Assembly (NCBI RefSeq): GCF_003112695.1
Contig: NZ_BFBP01000026.1
Span: 111,783 to 175,782, forward strand
Length of the DNA: 64,000 bases
DNA from: Azospira sp. I13
GTDB lineage: Bacteria; Pseudomonadota; Gammaproteobacteria; Burkholderiales; Rhodocyclaceae
Direction: 5' to 3'
Made by a program: the position numbers and the translations under genes. The notes under the pieces are model-generated. The model was not told the DNA's origin. It worked only from the letters and a program-made list of their open reading frames with translations, and did not search any database. Of this stretch, positions 39,301-46,559 are shown piece after piece (the stretch's first letter is position 1; every line of letters begins with the position of its first letter).

Positions 39301-42300
39301 TGGAATGCCGGTAGCGGCACGTGGGTCGCTGTGCCGGCTGACGTGGCTGAAGGCAATGCCTTCGTGCTGAAGACCACCGACCAGTTGCGTTTCCGTTCCA
39401 CGACGGCGGATTACAACGGCACCCCCAGCGATGCCCTGACGGCACGTCTGATCGACAGCTCCGCCGGCACGCCGACTTCCGGCAGCCGTCCCGACCTCTC
39501 CGGCACCCATTCCGGCGGCACCACGGCCTATAGCGATGCGGCCAATGCGGTGACCCTGGGGGCCGTGGTGCGGCCCATCAACGATGCCCCGGTGCTCACC
39601 GGTACCTCCACCAACCCCACCTACACCGAGGGCGGCAGTGCCGTGGCCCTGATCCAGAGCGGTGGTACCAGCGATGTGGATCTACCGGGCAGCGTTACTT
39701 TCGGCGGCGGCACCCTGACCGTCACTTTGGACAACTATCGCGCCGGCGACGTCCTCAGCCTGGCCGGCAGCCCCACCGGTGTGGCCAGCGTCAGCGGCGG
39801 TAACGGCGCCGCCCTGGTCATCACCCTCAACACCGCCGCCACGCCGGCCACCCTGGGCGCCATACTCGAGGCCCTGCGCTTCAGCAGCACCAGCGATGAC
39901 CCGACCCTGCTCAAGAGCGGCAGCCCCGATAGCGACCGGGTCTTCTCCATCCGCCTCAACGACGGCAACAACGTCAACGGCGCCAGCAACGCCGGCGGCC
40001 CGGCCAGCCTGGATTCCAACCTCCTCACCGGCACCATCAGCATCGTCGCCGTCAATGATCCCCCGGTGGCAGTGAATGACACCCATGCCGTGACCGAAGA
40101 TTCCGGTGTGCCGGCCAGCGGCAATGTCATCACCGGCGCCGGTTCACCCAACACCACGGCCGACAGCGACCCGGACAACCTGCCGGCGGATCTCAGTGTT
40201 TCCGGCATCCGCAGTGGCAGCGAAGCCGCCGGCGGCGCCATGGGCGCAGTGGCGGCGGGCACCAGCAGCGCCACCGGCACCACCGTCACCGGCCTCTACG
40301 GCACGCTGAAGATCGGTGCCGACGGCAGCTATACCTATACCCTCAACGACGCCAACCCGACGGTCAATGCCCTGACGGCGGGCCAGACCCTGAGCGACGT
40401 ATTCACCTACACCCTGAGGGACCCGGGTAACGCCACGGATACCGCCCAGCTGACCATCACCATCCACGGCAGCACCGACGCCGGCAGCCTGCAGATCGAG
40501 GCTGTGGATGGCAATGGCGCCGTGGGCGGTCAGGCCACGGTTTACGAAAAGGGCCTGGGCAAGAGCGGCGACAGCAGCGAGACCACCACCGGCACCCTGC
40601 GGGTGACGGCACCCGACGGCATCGCCAAGGTCAGCATCGGCGGCACCGAGTTCACCATCGCCCAGCTGGCCGGTTTCGCCACCACGCCCTCCAGCCCCAT
40701 CGATACCGGTGAAGGCTGGCTCACCGTGACCGGCCTGACCGTGGTCAGCGGCGCTGCCTCGGCCCCGACGGAAGCGCGCGTCAGCTACAGCTACACCCTG
40801 AAGGGCGGCGTCAGCCAGCCGGGCGCCAGCGACAGCACCGATGGCGTGGCCCTGGTGGTCACCGATGCCAGCGTGGCCGCCAACACCGCCAGCGGCACCC
40901 TCACCGTGACCATCGTGGATGATGTGCCCCTGGCCGCCAATGATGCCTTCACGGTTTCCCGCAACACGCCCTTGAGCGGCAGCCTGACGGGCAACGACAG
41001 CCTCTCCGCCGATACGCCCCACACCTGGGCCAAGGCCACCGATCCAGCCCATGGCTCCGTGGTGGTCCATGCCGACGGCACCTTCACCTATACCCCGACC
41101 GCCAACTACAACGGGCCGGATAGCTTTACCTACACCATCACCGATGCCGATGGCGACGTTTCTACCGCCACCGTCACCCTGACGGTGGACGATGTGCCAG
41201 TGGCGGTGAACGATGCCTTCAGCACCGCCGAAGACACGCCCCTGAACGGTTCCCTGAAGGGCAACGACACGCCCTCCGGCGACGGCGGCAACGTCTGGAG
41301 CAAGGCCAGCGATCCGGCCCACGGCACCGTGGTGGTGAACCCGGATGGCACTTTCACCTACACGCCCCACGCCAACTACCACGGCAGTGACAGCTTCACC
41401 TACACCCTCACCGATATCGATGGTGACGTGTCCACGGCCACCGTCACCCTCACCATCAGCCCGGTGAACGATGTGCCGGTGGCGGTGAGCGACAGCGTCA
41501 GCACCACCGAGGACACCCCGGTGAGTGGTTCCCTGAAGGGCAACGACACGCCTTCCGGCGACGGCGGCAACATCTGGAGCAAGGCCAGCGATCCGGCCCA
41601 CGGCACCGTGGTGGTGAACCCGGATGGCACTTTCACCTATACGCCCCACGCCGATTACCACGGCAGCGACAGCTTCACCTACACCATTACCGATGCCGAC
41701 GGCGACGTGTCCACGGCCACCGTCACCATCACGGTGGCGCCGGCCAACGATCCCCCGGTGGCGGTGGATGACCGGGGCCACTCCCCGGATGGCAGCCCGG
41801 TGGTCATCCCCGTGCTGCGCAACGATAGCGATGTGGACGGTGATGCGCCCCTCACCGTCACCCATGTGGCCGGCCAGCCGGTGGTGCCGGGCCGCCCGGT
41901 CTCCGTCCCCGGTGGCAGCGTGACCCTCAACGGCAATGGCACCCTGACCTTCACGCCAGCCCCCGGCACCCAGGGCGAAGTGCGCTTCACCTACCAGATC
42001 AGCGATGGCAATGGCGGCACCGCCGCCGCCCAGGTCGTGGTGACGGTGGTGCCGGCGCCGACAGTCAAGGTGCCGGACGCGCCGTCTTCCACCAGCACCC
42101 CCTCCCTGCATGTGAACCGGGTGGTAGAAAACGACCAGGCCCGGGAACCCAGCGTCTTCTTTGACGGCTCTTCCTTCGACAAGGTGCTGCGCCTGCCCAT
42201 CCCCTTCCACCCGGTGGTGTATGTGAACCGGGAGGTGGTGAATGTGCAGAACGAGCGCATGGCCAGCGACCCCCTGGGCTTCAGCAACCCCGGCCTGGTG

Positions 42301-42768
42301 GGTGCGGGCACGGTGCAGAGCGCCTCCATCGGCGGCAACCTGGGCTTCGACCCCAACCTCTTCGTCATGGCGGCGGTCCGCGCTTCCCAGGCCCACGGCG
42401 AGCTGCTCGGCAACATCGTCGATGGCCGTCTGGTCCGGGTGTCCCTGGCCAGCGACCGGGCCATTCCGACGCCGGACCTGTTCGATCCCCAGGCCATCCA
42501 GTTGCCCGCCAGCCTGGCTGCCGTCAGGAATCTGCCCCCGGACAATCTGGCCGAGCTGCCGCCCGGGGCGGTGAAAGAGACGCCTGAAGGGGCGCCGGCC
42601 GCCGCTTCCCGCGAGGCGGCCTTGCAGGAAAAGCCCGGCAAGCCGTCGTCTACCCGGGGTGCCGTGGCCCCGCGGGCTGCACCTTCCTTCTCCGAACAAC
42701 TGCGCAGCGCCGGCGGCCGTCCTGCCACTGCCGGCCGTGCCGCCCTGCGCGCGCCGTCTGCCACCTGA
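33310..42768 (+). CDS. Giant LEPR-XLL / DUF4347 cadherin-like surface protein
   Basis: 3,152 residues. The N-terminus MKKTTPRFRPASRAVALEPR carries the LEPRILFDGA motif (LEPR-XLL) instead of a classical signal peptide. DUF4347 follows (about 55-220; VIIDARVAGYQQLL, VHLISHGSAGSLSLG, ILLYGCDIGAGEKGRAFL). Next come dozens of tandem cadherin-like, CSPG/NG2-like and VCBS-like beta repeats with recurring VNDAP/VNDxPV and YxHDGSE motifs. Three near-identical repeats are at the end (40,921-41,748). The C-terminal 250 residues are non-repetitive and end in a basic Ala-rich tail containing PSFSEQLRSAGGRPA. I see no RTX GGxGxD nonapeptides. Probably a very long exported adhesin or surface filament, carried by the four downstream genes. 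Confidence 0.9.
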   Translation: MKKTTPRFRPASRAVALEPRILFDGAAAVATTEHLNDGAPAERPAAERQAERPQEAGGVSQPGAGGTLVIIDARVAGYQQLLAGLPANVTVRVVGAGESGLSVIGEALAGGQTFSAVHLISHGSAGSLSLGRDTLNSATLASYGAQFQAWGAQLTADADILLYGCDIGAGEKGRAFLQQMASLTGADVAASSDATGAASLGGNWRLETRTGVIEAGIILAQSAQDAYEHLLAAPTIADAVETVRAVNEDSSLAITGITIADSDGNNQTVTLSTANGRLTLASTLGLTGLSGNGTGTVTFTGSLADINAAINGLIYQGNTDFYGNTSLSISTNDGSSTTSQTVTLSVTAVNDVPTLSGTTPALTVGEGQQGSFSAATPLGIGFTQSNLGLTDVDNLQAQVILKVTGLASRGVLLLDGAELALGSTFSIADINKLVYKHNGDQVLSNTLDTFRLTIDDGAGGVLTDRAFQVQITPVNQLPTVTGAVRVIEGETAVNLFANGNLPTIGTPRGAITIGDPDQAGGVSHTYTLGSLPTRGTLYYNGVAITAGNMASIVITNPALLTYSHNGSEPRVTGYQDTFILKVTDDGGGTGVPGTTNQTITLDIIDNNDDPVLVHSITQRLVEDHGGAPSFVVTPAMLQVSDSDSFDSSLAYTLTAVPDIMLGYFTRGGSLLVVGSIFTQQDIIDGKVVYHVTNYNPFQRLDTIEFTVKDGGIRLYPTERNGGIYDAGTDNLSKLSFSVVVPASAGSPGSPPSLPSPIDMPTVGGDHRFTLNEAGSYTLQGSDLLASDGTTLPSGLTYRLNTLPSNGTFFLNGVALNKFGSFTQQDIDDGKVTFQHSGAEDFTADFQFTVSNGKLETAAITFYITATPQNDTPTATVGDRVFLAEGGNIAINGSHITLADSDAVADSAAVGTGNFESTGIGYANTNTLSFVLTAKPTHGYLSLDGGATHLANGAVVTAAQLSAGQLKYYHDGSENYDDGFTLTPVDDQGVAVTAGTNQSSTGSALYVPIVISPLNDAPVFVSKNQLITGEAGPVAQGGSAVIGGSTGYDNTRGVLGAGSSTGAAAGAHLIFKDDDNTTIQRQYRITTATAHGQLLLNGIALGVNSVFTQDDLDKGRITYKHDGSEDTLSDKFSYVVSDGDFSANDGQSFAQGTATTSSDFLIEIRPANNKPGVSAPGSLDVVASGTTPVAIPGISVSDPDLAVVIAGKEENFLRVEVQVLDSGNNPVAGAALSYTATDPSGSRAYVSGKGVAGATLVLQGTREQVNAALATLTVAFSSDEDSSTEKIRVIVDDRLYTSAGALDSGASGGANGGVGTTENADGSTINATNNRVTKDITLVVSNLNDTPLITNVSNYSVNEDASLTLSGFTLSDADSFDKNVTVRVELYTDAGRTSLANASTQGALTTGALTGVTASGSGSGSNTITLSGSMADVQAALNALKFQGATDYNGAGVGDIHFYLRTTFTDFGHADVPAGRSVTVDNDITLKPVNDKPVLTVPGNKTLNSGTYLDITSGFNVQDNKDINQGATDYIEVTIAAKDGSTPYGTISIQTPGSALVTGDGTDTVVVKGTNADVKSALNSLRYTPTNPNVDKVVTFTVVADDRSSGVGNGKEGSGVDGNNTDTKTFTVTISGTNDAPVVTAPASVSIAEDSSANTIAGISYADSDDFGGVQRITLSVVHGTVDLSTRTGLTVITGAYGSATVTVEGTKANLNAALASLKYTPTANYHGGDILTVTADDQGLVGSGGTKTDTRTVALTVTPVNDRPTASTDVTLPAVMEDAANPAGSTLSSLVFGYSDATDNQTASSGGDTATAFSYIAIVGNAATAAQGTWQISDGAGGWISVPTSGLATTSALVFSADRQVRFVPSADFNGTPGKLTVRLADASVDLSSKLSTSAATKFDITQAANGGTTQTGAWNSADRTIGTSVTAVNDAPTRGALPTAVQVDEDATNPAGATVSSLFGSTFSDARDTVSGGSSADTFAGIAITGVTSDKGVWEYWNAGSGTWVAVPADVAEGNAFVLKTTDQLRFRSTTADYNGTPSDALTARLIDSSAGTPTSGSRPDLSGTHSGGTTAYSDAANAVTLGAVVRPINDAPVLTGTSTNPTYTEGGSAVALIQSGGTSDVDLPGSVTFGGGTLTVTLDNYRAGDVLSLAGSPTGVASVSGGNGAALVITLNTAATPATLGAILEALRFSSTSDDPTLLKSGSPDSDRVFSIRLNDGNNVNGASNAGGPASLDSNLLTGTISIVAVNDPPVAVNDTHAVTEDSGVPASGNVITGAGSPNTTADSDPDNLPADLSVSGIRSGSEAAGGAMGAVAAGTSSATGTTVTGLYGTLKIGADGSYTYTLNDANPTVNALTAGQTLSDVFTYTLRDPGNATDTAQLTITIHGSTDAGSLQIEAVDGNGAVGGQATVYEKGLGKSGDSSETTTGTLRVTAPDGIAKVSIGGTEFTIAQLAGFATTPSSPIDTGEGWLTVTGLTVVSGAASAPTEARVSYSYTLKGGVSQPGASDSTDGVALVVTDASVAANTASGTLTVTIVDDVPLAANDAFTVSRNTPLSGSLTGNDSLSADTPHTWAKATDPAHGSVVVHADGTFTYTPTANYNGPDSFTYTITDADGDVSTATVTLTVDDVPVAVNDAFSTAEDTPLNGSLKGNDTPSGDGGNVWSKASDPAHGTVVVNPDGTFTYTPHANYHGSDSFTYTLTDIDGDVSTATVTLTISPVNDVPVAVSDSVSTTEDTPVSGSLKGNDTPSGDGGNIWSKASDPAHGTVVVNPDGTFTYTPHADYHGSDSFTYTITDADGDVSTATVTITVAPANDPPVAVDDRGHSPDGSPVVIPVLRNDSDVDGDAPLTVTHVAGQPVVPGRPVSVPGGSVTLNGNGTLTFTPAPGTQGEVRFTYQISDGNGGTAAAQVVVTVVPAPTVKVPDAPSSTSTPSLHVNRVVENDQAREPSVFFDGSSFDKVLRLPIPFHPVVYVNREVVNVQNERMASDPLGFSNPGLVGAGTVQSASIGGNLGFDPNLFVMAAVRASQAHGELLGNIVDGRLVRVSLASDRAIPTPDLFDPQAIQLPASLAAVRNLPPDNLAELPPGAVKETPEGAPAAASREAALQEKPGKPSSTRGAVAPRAAPSFSEQLRSAGGRPATAGRAALRAPSAT
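40921..41748 (+). repeat. Three tandem 270-279-bp repeats inside the giant gene
   Basis: Units 40,921-41,190, 41,191-41,469 and 41,470-41,748, each starting at a GATGTGCC and encoding a 90-93-residue VCBS/cadherin-like domain. They share phrases such as KGNDTPSGDGGN, WSKASDPAHGTVVVNPDGT and GSDSFTYT. The last two are almost identical at DNA level, showing recent duplication or gene conversion. Such repeats are prone to copy-number change. Confidence 0.9.
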
Positions 42769-44342
42769 TGCCCTTTTTGCCAAATCTCCGACTGTTGCCC
42801 ATGACTGCCCAACCGACCCCGCTTCTCGCCCGTCCCCGCCTCAAACCCCTGCGCCTGGCGGTGCTTTCCTGCCTGCCCCTGTTCCTGGGGGCCTGCGGCA
42901 CCCTGGCTCCGGTGGCCTATACCCCGGATGAAATCCACGAGCGGGCCACCCAGGACCGCCAGCAGATGTACGCCGACCAGGAACCGGTGACGGCCCCCAT
43001 CACTTTCCACGAAGCGTCCGCCCGGGCCCTCAAGTACAACCTGGACTACAAGCTGAAGGTCATGGAGAACGCCCTGTCCACCAGCCTGCTGGACGTGGCG
43101 AACTACGAAATGCTGCCCCGCCTGGTGGCCGGCGCCGGCTATGTCTCCCGCAACAATGATTCCGGCGGCCGTTCCATCGGCATCGAGGATCGGCTGGAAA
43201 GTCTGCGTCCCTCCACCTCCCAGGAGCGGGACCGCACCCTGGCTAACCTCACCTTCTCCTGGAACGTGCTGGACTTCGGCGTCTCCTACTATCGGGCGCA
43301 GCAGAAGGCCGACCAGGTGCTGATGGCCGAGGAGCGCCGGCGCAAGGTCATCCAGAATGTCCTGCAGGACGTGCGCAACAGCTACTGGCGCGCCCTCGGG
43401 GCCCAGAAACTGCTGGGCCGGGTGGATAGCCTGCTGGCCCGGGTGAAGAAGGCCCTGGAGTCGGCCAAGAAGGTGGAGCGCGAGGGCCTCATGCCCCAGC
43501 CCCAGGTGCTGGCCTACCAGCGGGCCCTGCTCGATGCGGTGAACCTGCTCACCCTGCGCCGCCAGGATCTCGAACTGGCCCGCGCCGAGCTGACCGCCCT
43601 GATGTCCATTCCTCCCGGCACCGACTACACCCTGGCCGGCGAGAACGAAGTGGCCCTGCCGCCCCTGCCCGGCAACGTGCAGCACCTGGAGCACCTGGCC
43701 CTGGAGAACCGGCCGGAGATCATGGAAGAGTGGTATCGCAAGCGGGTCACCGAGAACGACCTGAAGGCCGCCAAGGTGCTGCTTTGGCCCAACCTGAGCA
43801 TCGATGCCGGCCCCCAGTACGACTCCAACAAGTACAACTACAACAGCAGCTGGGTGGATGTGGGGGTACGGGTCTCCTGGAACATCCTCAAACTGGCCCA
43901 GGGGCCGGCTCTGGAGCGGGCCCACGAGCATCAGAACAAGACCGATGACATGCGCCGCATGGCCCTTTCCATGGCCGTGCTGACCCAGGTGCGGGTCGGC
44001 CTGCAGCGCTATGGCCTGGCCCTCTCCGAACTGGAATTCGCCGACGAGAGCCTGCGGGTGGACCGCCGCCTGCTGAGCTTCGCCCAGGCCGCTGCCAAGA
44101 CCCAGTTCGACTCCGAGCTGGAAGTGATCCGCGCCGAGGCCCGGGCCATCCTGGCCGAATACCAGCGCTACGCCACCTACTCCAATGCCCAGGCGGCCTG
44201 GGGCCGGCTCTACAACTCCGTCGGCCTGGACGTGCTGCCCTCTGCCGTGGATAGCCACGACGTCAAGACCCTGGCCAAGGCCATGGAAGAAACCATGGGC
44301 ACCTGGCAGAGCACCGTCTTCAAGCCCGTGGCGGCCAAGTAA
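42768..44342 (+). CDS. TolC-like outer-membrane efflux lipoprotein
   Basis: 524 residues. The ATG's A is the last base of the previous stop (TGATG). Signal peptide with lipobox FLGAC (mature Cys near residue 43), then long helical OEP domains with two repeats: ITFHEASARALKYNLDYKLKVME and NVQHLEHLALENRPEIMEEW, plus RVSWNILKLAQGP. Trimeric channel-tunnel in the outer membrane. The tight coupling to the surface-protein gene indicates a dedicated exit channel. Confidence 0.92.
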   Translation: MPFLPNLRLLPMTAQPTPLLARPRLKPLRLAVLSCLPLFLGACGTLAPVAYTPDEIHERATQDRQQMYADQEPVTAPITFHEASARALKYNLDYKLKVMENALSTSLLDVANYEMLPRLVAGAGYVSRNNDSGGRSIGIEDRLESLRPSTSQERDRTLANLTFSWNVLDFGVSYYRAQQKADQVLMAEERRRKVIQNVLQDVRNSYWRALGAQKLLGRVDSLLARVKKALESAKKVEREGLMPQPQVLAYQRALLDAVNLLTLRRQDLELARAELTALMSIPPGTDYTLAGENEVALPPLPGNVQHLEHLALENRPEIMEEWYRKRVTENDLKAAKVLLWPNLSIDAGPQYDSNKYNYNSSWVDVGVRVSWNILKLAQGPALERAHEHQNKTDDMRRMALSMAVLTQVRVGLQRYGLALSELEFADESLRVDRRLLSFAQAAAKTQFDSELEVIRAEARAILAEYQRYATYSNAQAAWGRLYNSVGLDVLPSAVDSHDVKTLAKAMEETMGTWQSTVFKPVAAK

Positions 44343-44361
44343 GCGGGGCGGCGGTCGAACC

Positions 44362-45195
44362 ATGTCCTGCAAGCGCTTCGCTTCCTACCTCATGGCCGCC
44401 GGCCTGGCCTGCAATGGCCTGGCCCAGGCCCAGACAACCGCCGCCACGGCGGCTCCTGCCACGGCATCCGCTGCCGGCGCTGCACCGGTCAGCGCTGCGC
44501 CGCCTGCTCCCGCCAAAGCCCCGGTGGCTGACCCGGCGGCCATCCGCGTACTGCTCAGCCCCGATCTGGAAACCACCCTGGTTTCCCAGATGGTGGGCCG
44601 GGTCGCCAGCCTGCAGGCCAGCCTCGGGGCCCGGGTCAGCAAGGGCAAGGCGGTGCTCTCCTTCGATTGCGGCGAATCCGGCGCCCGCCTGCAGATGGCC
44701 CAGGCCGAACAGGATTCGGCCCGCGAAAGCCTCGAGGTGAAGCAGCGCCTGCGCAAGCTGGAAGCGGCCGGTGACATGGAAGTGTCCCTCGCCGAATCGG
44801 CGGTTAACAAGGCGCGGGCGGCGGTGGCCCTGGCCCGTGCCCAGCTTTCCCAATGCACCGTGGTGGCACCGTTCAACGGCCGCATCGTCAAGGTCTATGT
44901 GAAGCCCCACCAGGGCGTGAACGTGGGGGCGCCCCTGCTCGAGATGGTCAGCGACGGCCCCCTCAAGCTGCGCCTCAACGCGCCCTCCCGCCTGCTGCGC
45001 AGTCTCAAGGTCGGCACCCCCTTCGAGGTGGATATCGACGAGACCGGCCGCAGCTACCCGGCCAAGGTCACGGCCATCAACGCCCGGGTTGACGCGGTGG
45101 CCCAGACCATCGAGCTGGAGGCCCGCATCAATGGCGATCACCAGGAACTCCTGGCCGGGATGAGTGGTATCGCACGCTTCAAAACCGCCCCCTGA
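44362..45195 (+). CDS. HlyD-like periplasmic adaptor, short form
   Basis: 277 residues from ATG 44362. Signal peptide (about 1-23), Ala/Pro-rich linker, then a biotinyl-lipoyl/barrel-sandwich domain (LVSQMVGRVASLQASLGARVSKGKAVLSFD in outline). A helical hairpin (QMAQAEQDSARESLEVKQRLRKLEAAGDMEVSLAES) and the second lipoyl half (QCTVVAPFNGRIVKVYVKPHQGVNVGAPLLEMV) follow. Adaptor of the membrane fusion protein family that would bridge to TolC. No N-terminal membrane anchor other than the signal. Confidence 0.88.
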   Translation: MSCKRFASYLMAAGLACNGLAQAQTTAATAAPATASAAGAAPVSAAPPAPAKAPVADPAAIRVLLSPDLETTLVSQMVGRVASLQASLGARVSKGKAVLSFDCGESGARLQMAQAEQDSARESLEVKQRLRKLEAAGDMEVSLAESAVNKARAAVALARAQLSQCTVVAPFNGRIVKVYVKPHQGVNVGAPLLEMVSDGPLKLRLNAPSRLLRSLKVGTPFEVDIDETGRSYPAKVTAINARVDAVAQTIELEARINGDHQELLAGMSGIARFKTAP

Positions 45196-46559
45196 TGGCC
45201 GCCGAGGAACTGACGCCGGCGACGCCGGTGGATGCTGCCCTGGCGCCCCTCGTCGCCTGGCTGGAGTCCCGGGCTCGGGCCGCGGGCAGCGTCGCCGAGC
45301 TGGCCTTCTCCATGGCCAACGACACCTATAGCCTGCTGCCCTTCCGGCAGGCGCTGGTGTTTTCCGGCAACGGGCAGCTGCAGGCCGTTTCCGGCCTGGC
45401 CAAACCCACGGAAGACAGCCCCTACCTGGTCTGGCTGCGGCGCAGCTGGCCCTGGCTGGCGGAAAGGCTGGCGGCCCGGCCGGGCTGGCTGGAGCTGGCC
45501 GACGGGGCGGCGGAGGCGCCGCCGGAGGTGGTCGGAGGCTGGCATGAATGGTGGCCCCGGGGCGTGTTCGCCCTGCCGCTGCTGCGTCGTGACGGGTCTC
45601 CCCTGGGCTGGCTGTGCCTGCTCCTGGACGAGCCGCCGGAACCGCGCCTGGTGCCCGCCCTGCTGCAACTGACGCAAAGCTGGAACTACTGCTGGGAGGC
45701 CATGGCCGGCCGACCCCGGCCCGGCCTCAAGGACCGCTGGCAGGCCCTCAGCCTGAAGCAGCGGCGTCTCATCGGCATCGGCCTGGCCGTCTTCTTCCTG
45801 CTGCCGGTGCGCCAGACCTCCCTGGCCCCGGCGGAAGTGGTGGCGCGGGACGCGATGGCGGTGACGGCCCCCATCGACGGGGTGGTGAAGACCGTCCATG
45901 TCCGCCCCAACCAGCCGGTTAAGGCCGGCGACATCCTCTTTTCCCTGGACGACACCACCCTGCGCAACCGCCTGGCGGTGGCCGGAAAATCCGTGGCCGT
46001 GGCTGATGCGGAACTGATGGCGGCGACCCAGAAGGCCTTCGACAGCGTGCAGAGCAAGGGCGACCTGGCCCTGCTGGGCGGCCGGGCCCAGGAACGCCGG
46101 GCCGAGCTGGCCGCCGTGCAGGCCCAACTCAGCCGGGTGGACGTGCCGGCGCCCCATGACGGCGTCGCCGTCTTTGGCGATCCGGACGACTGGCTGGGCC
46201 GCCCGGTCAGTACCGGCGAGCGCCTCATGCTGCTGGCGGACCCGGCCAAGCCCGGGGTGCTCATCCACCTGCCCGTGGCCAATGCAGTGGCCCTGGAGAC
46301 CGGTGCCGCGGTGAAGCTCTTCCTCACTGTGCTGCCCCTCTCGCCCATGTCCGGCACGCTGACGGAAACCAGCTACCAGGCCATGCTCTCCCCCGATGGC
46401 GTGGCCAGCTACCGGCTGCGTGCCACCTTCGACGGCAAGGAAGAGGAGGCCCGCATCGGCCTGCGGGGCACGGCCAAGATCTACGGCGGCTGGGTCTGCC
46501 TGGGCTACTACCTGCTACGCCGGCCCCTGGCCACCCTGCGCGAATGGAGCGGCTGGTGA
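45195..46559 (+). CDS. GAF-like / HlyD hybrid membrane protein
   Basis: 454 residues; the ATG overlaps the previous stop by one base. Residues 1-175 form a cytoplasmic, tryptophan-rich GAF-like domain (ANDTYSLLPFRQALVFSGNGQLQAVSGLAK; VFALPLLRRDGSPLGWLCLLL). A membrane helix lies near 192-210 (RLIGIGLAVFFLLPV). The periplasmic lipoyl/hairpin part reads DAMAVTAPIDGVVKTVHVRPNQPVKAGDILFSLDD in outline and VDVPAPHDGVAVFGDPDDW. A putative sensing domain inside the cell fused to an adaptor is unusual. Its neighbours suggest that it is part of the export complex for the giant protein. Confidence 0.82.
   Translation: MAAEELTPATPVDAALAPLVAWLESRARAAGSVAELAFSMANDTYSLLPFRQALVFSGNGQLQAVSGLAKPTEDSPYLVWLRRSWPWLAERLAARPGWLELADGAAEAPPEVVGGWHEWWPRGVFALPLLRRDGSPLGWLCLLLDEPPEPRLVPALLQLTQSWNYCWEAMAGRPRPGLKDRWQALSLKQRRLIGIGLAVFFLLPVRQTSLAPAEVVARDAMAVTAPIDGVVKTVHVRPNQPVKAGDILFSLDDTTLRNRLAVAGKSVAVADAELMAATQKAFDSVQSKGDLALLGGRAQERRAELAAVQAQLSRVDVPAPHDGVAVFGDPDDWLGRPVSTGERLMLLADPAKPGVLIHLPVANAVALETGAAVKLFLTVLPLSPMSGTLTETSYQAMLSPDGVASYRLRATFDGKEEEARIGLRGTAKIYGGWVCLGYYLLRRPLATLREWSGW

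Noticed and set aside
35545..39510. 1,321-codon open frame opposite the giant surface-protein gene
   Set aside because: Mirror of the repetitive coding strand, Gly/His/Ala-rich without motifs; shadow frame.
40144..42783. 879-codon minus-strand open frame
   Set aside because: Antisense to the C-terminal repeats of the giant gene; its repeats only mirror the repeats on the coding strand.
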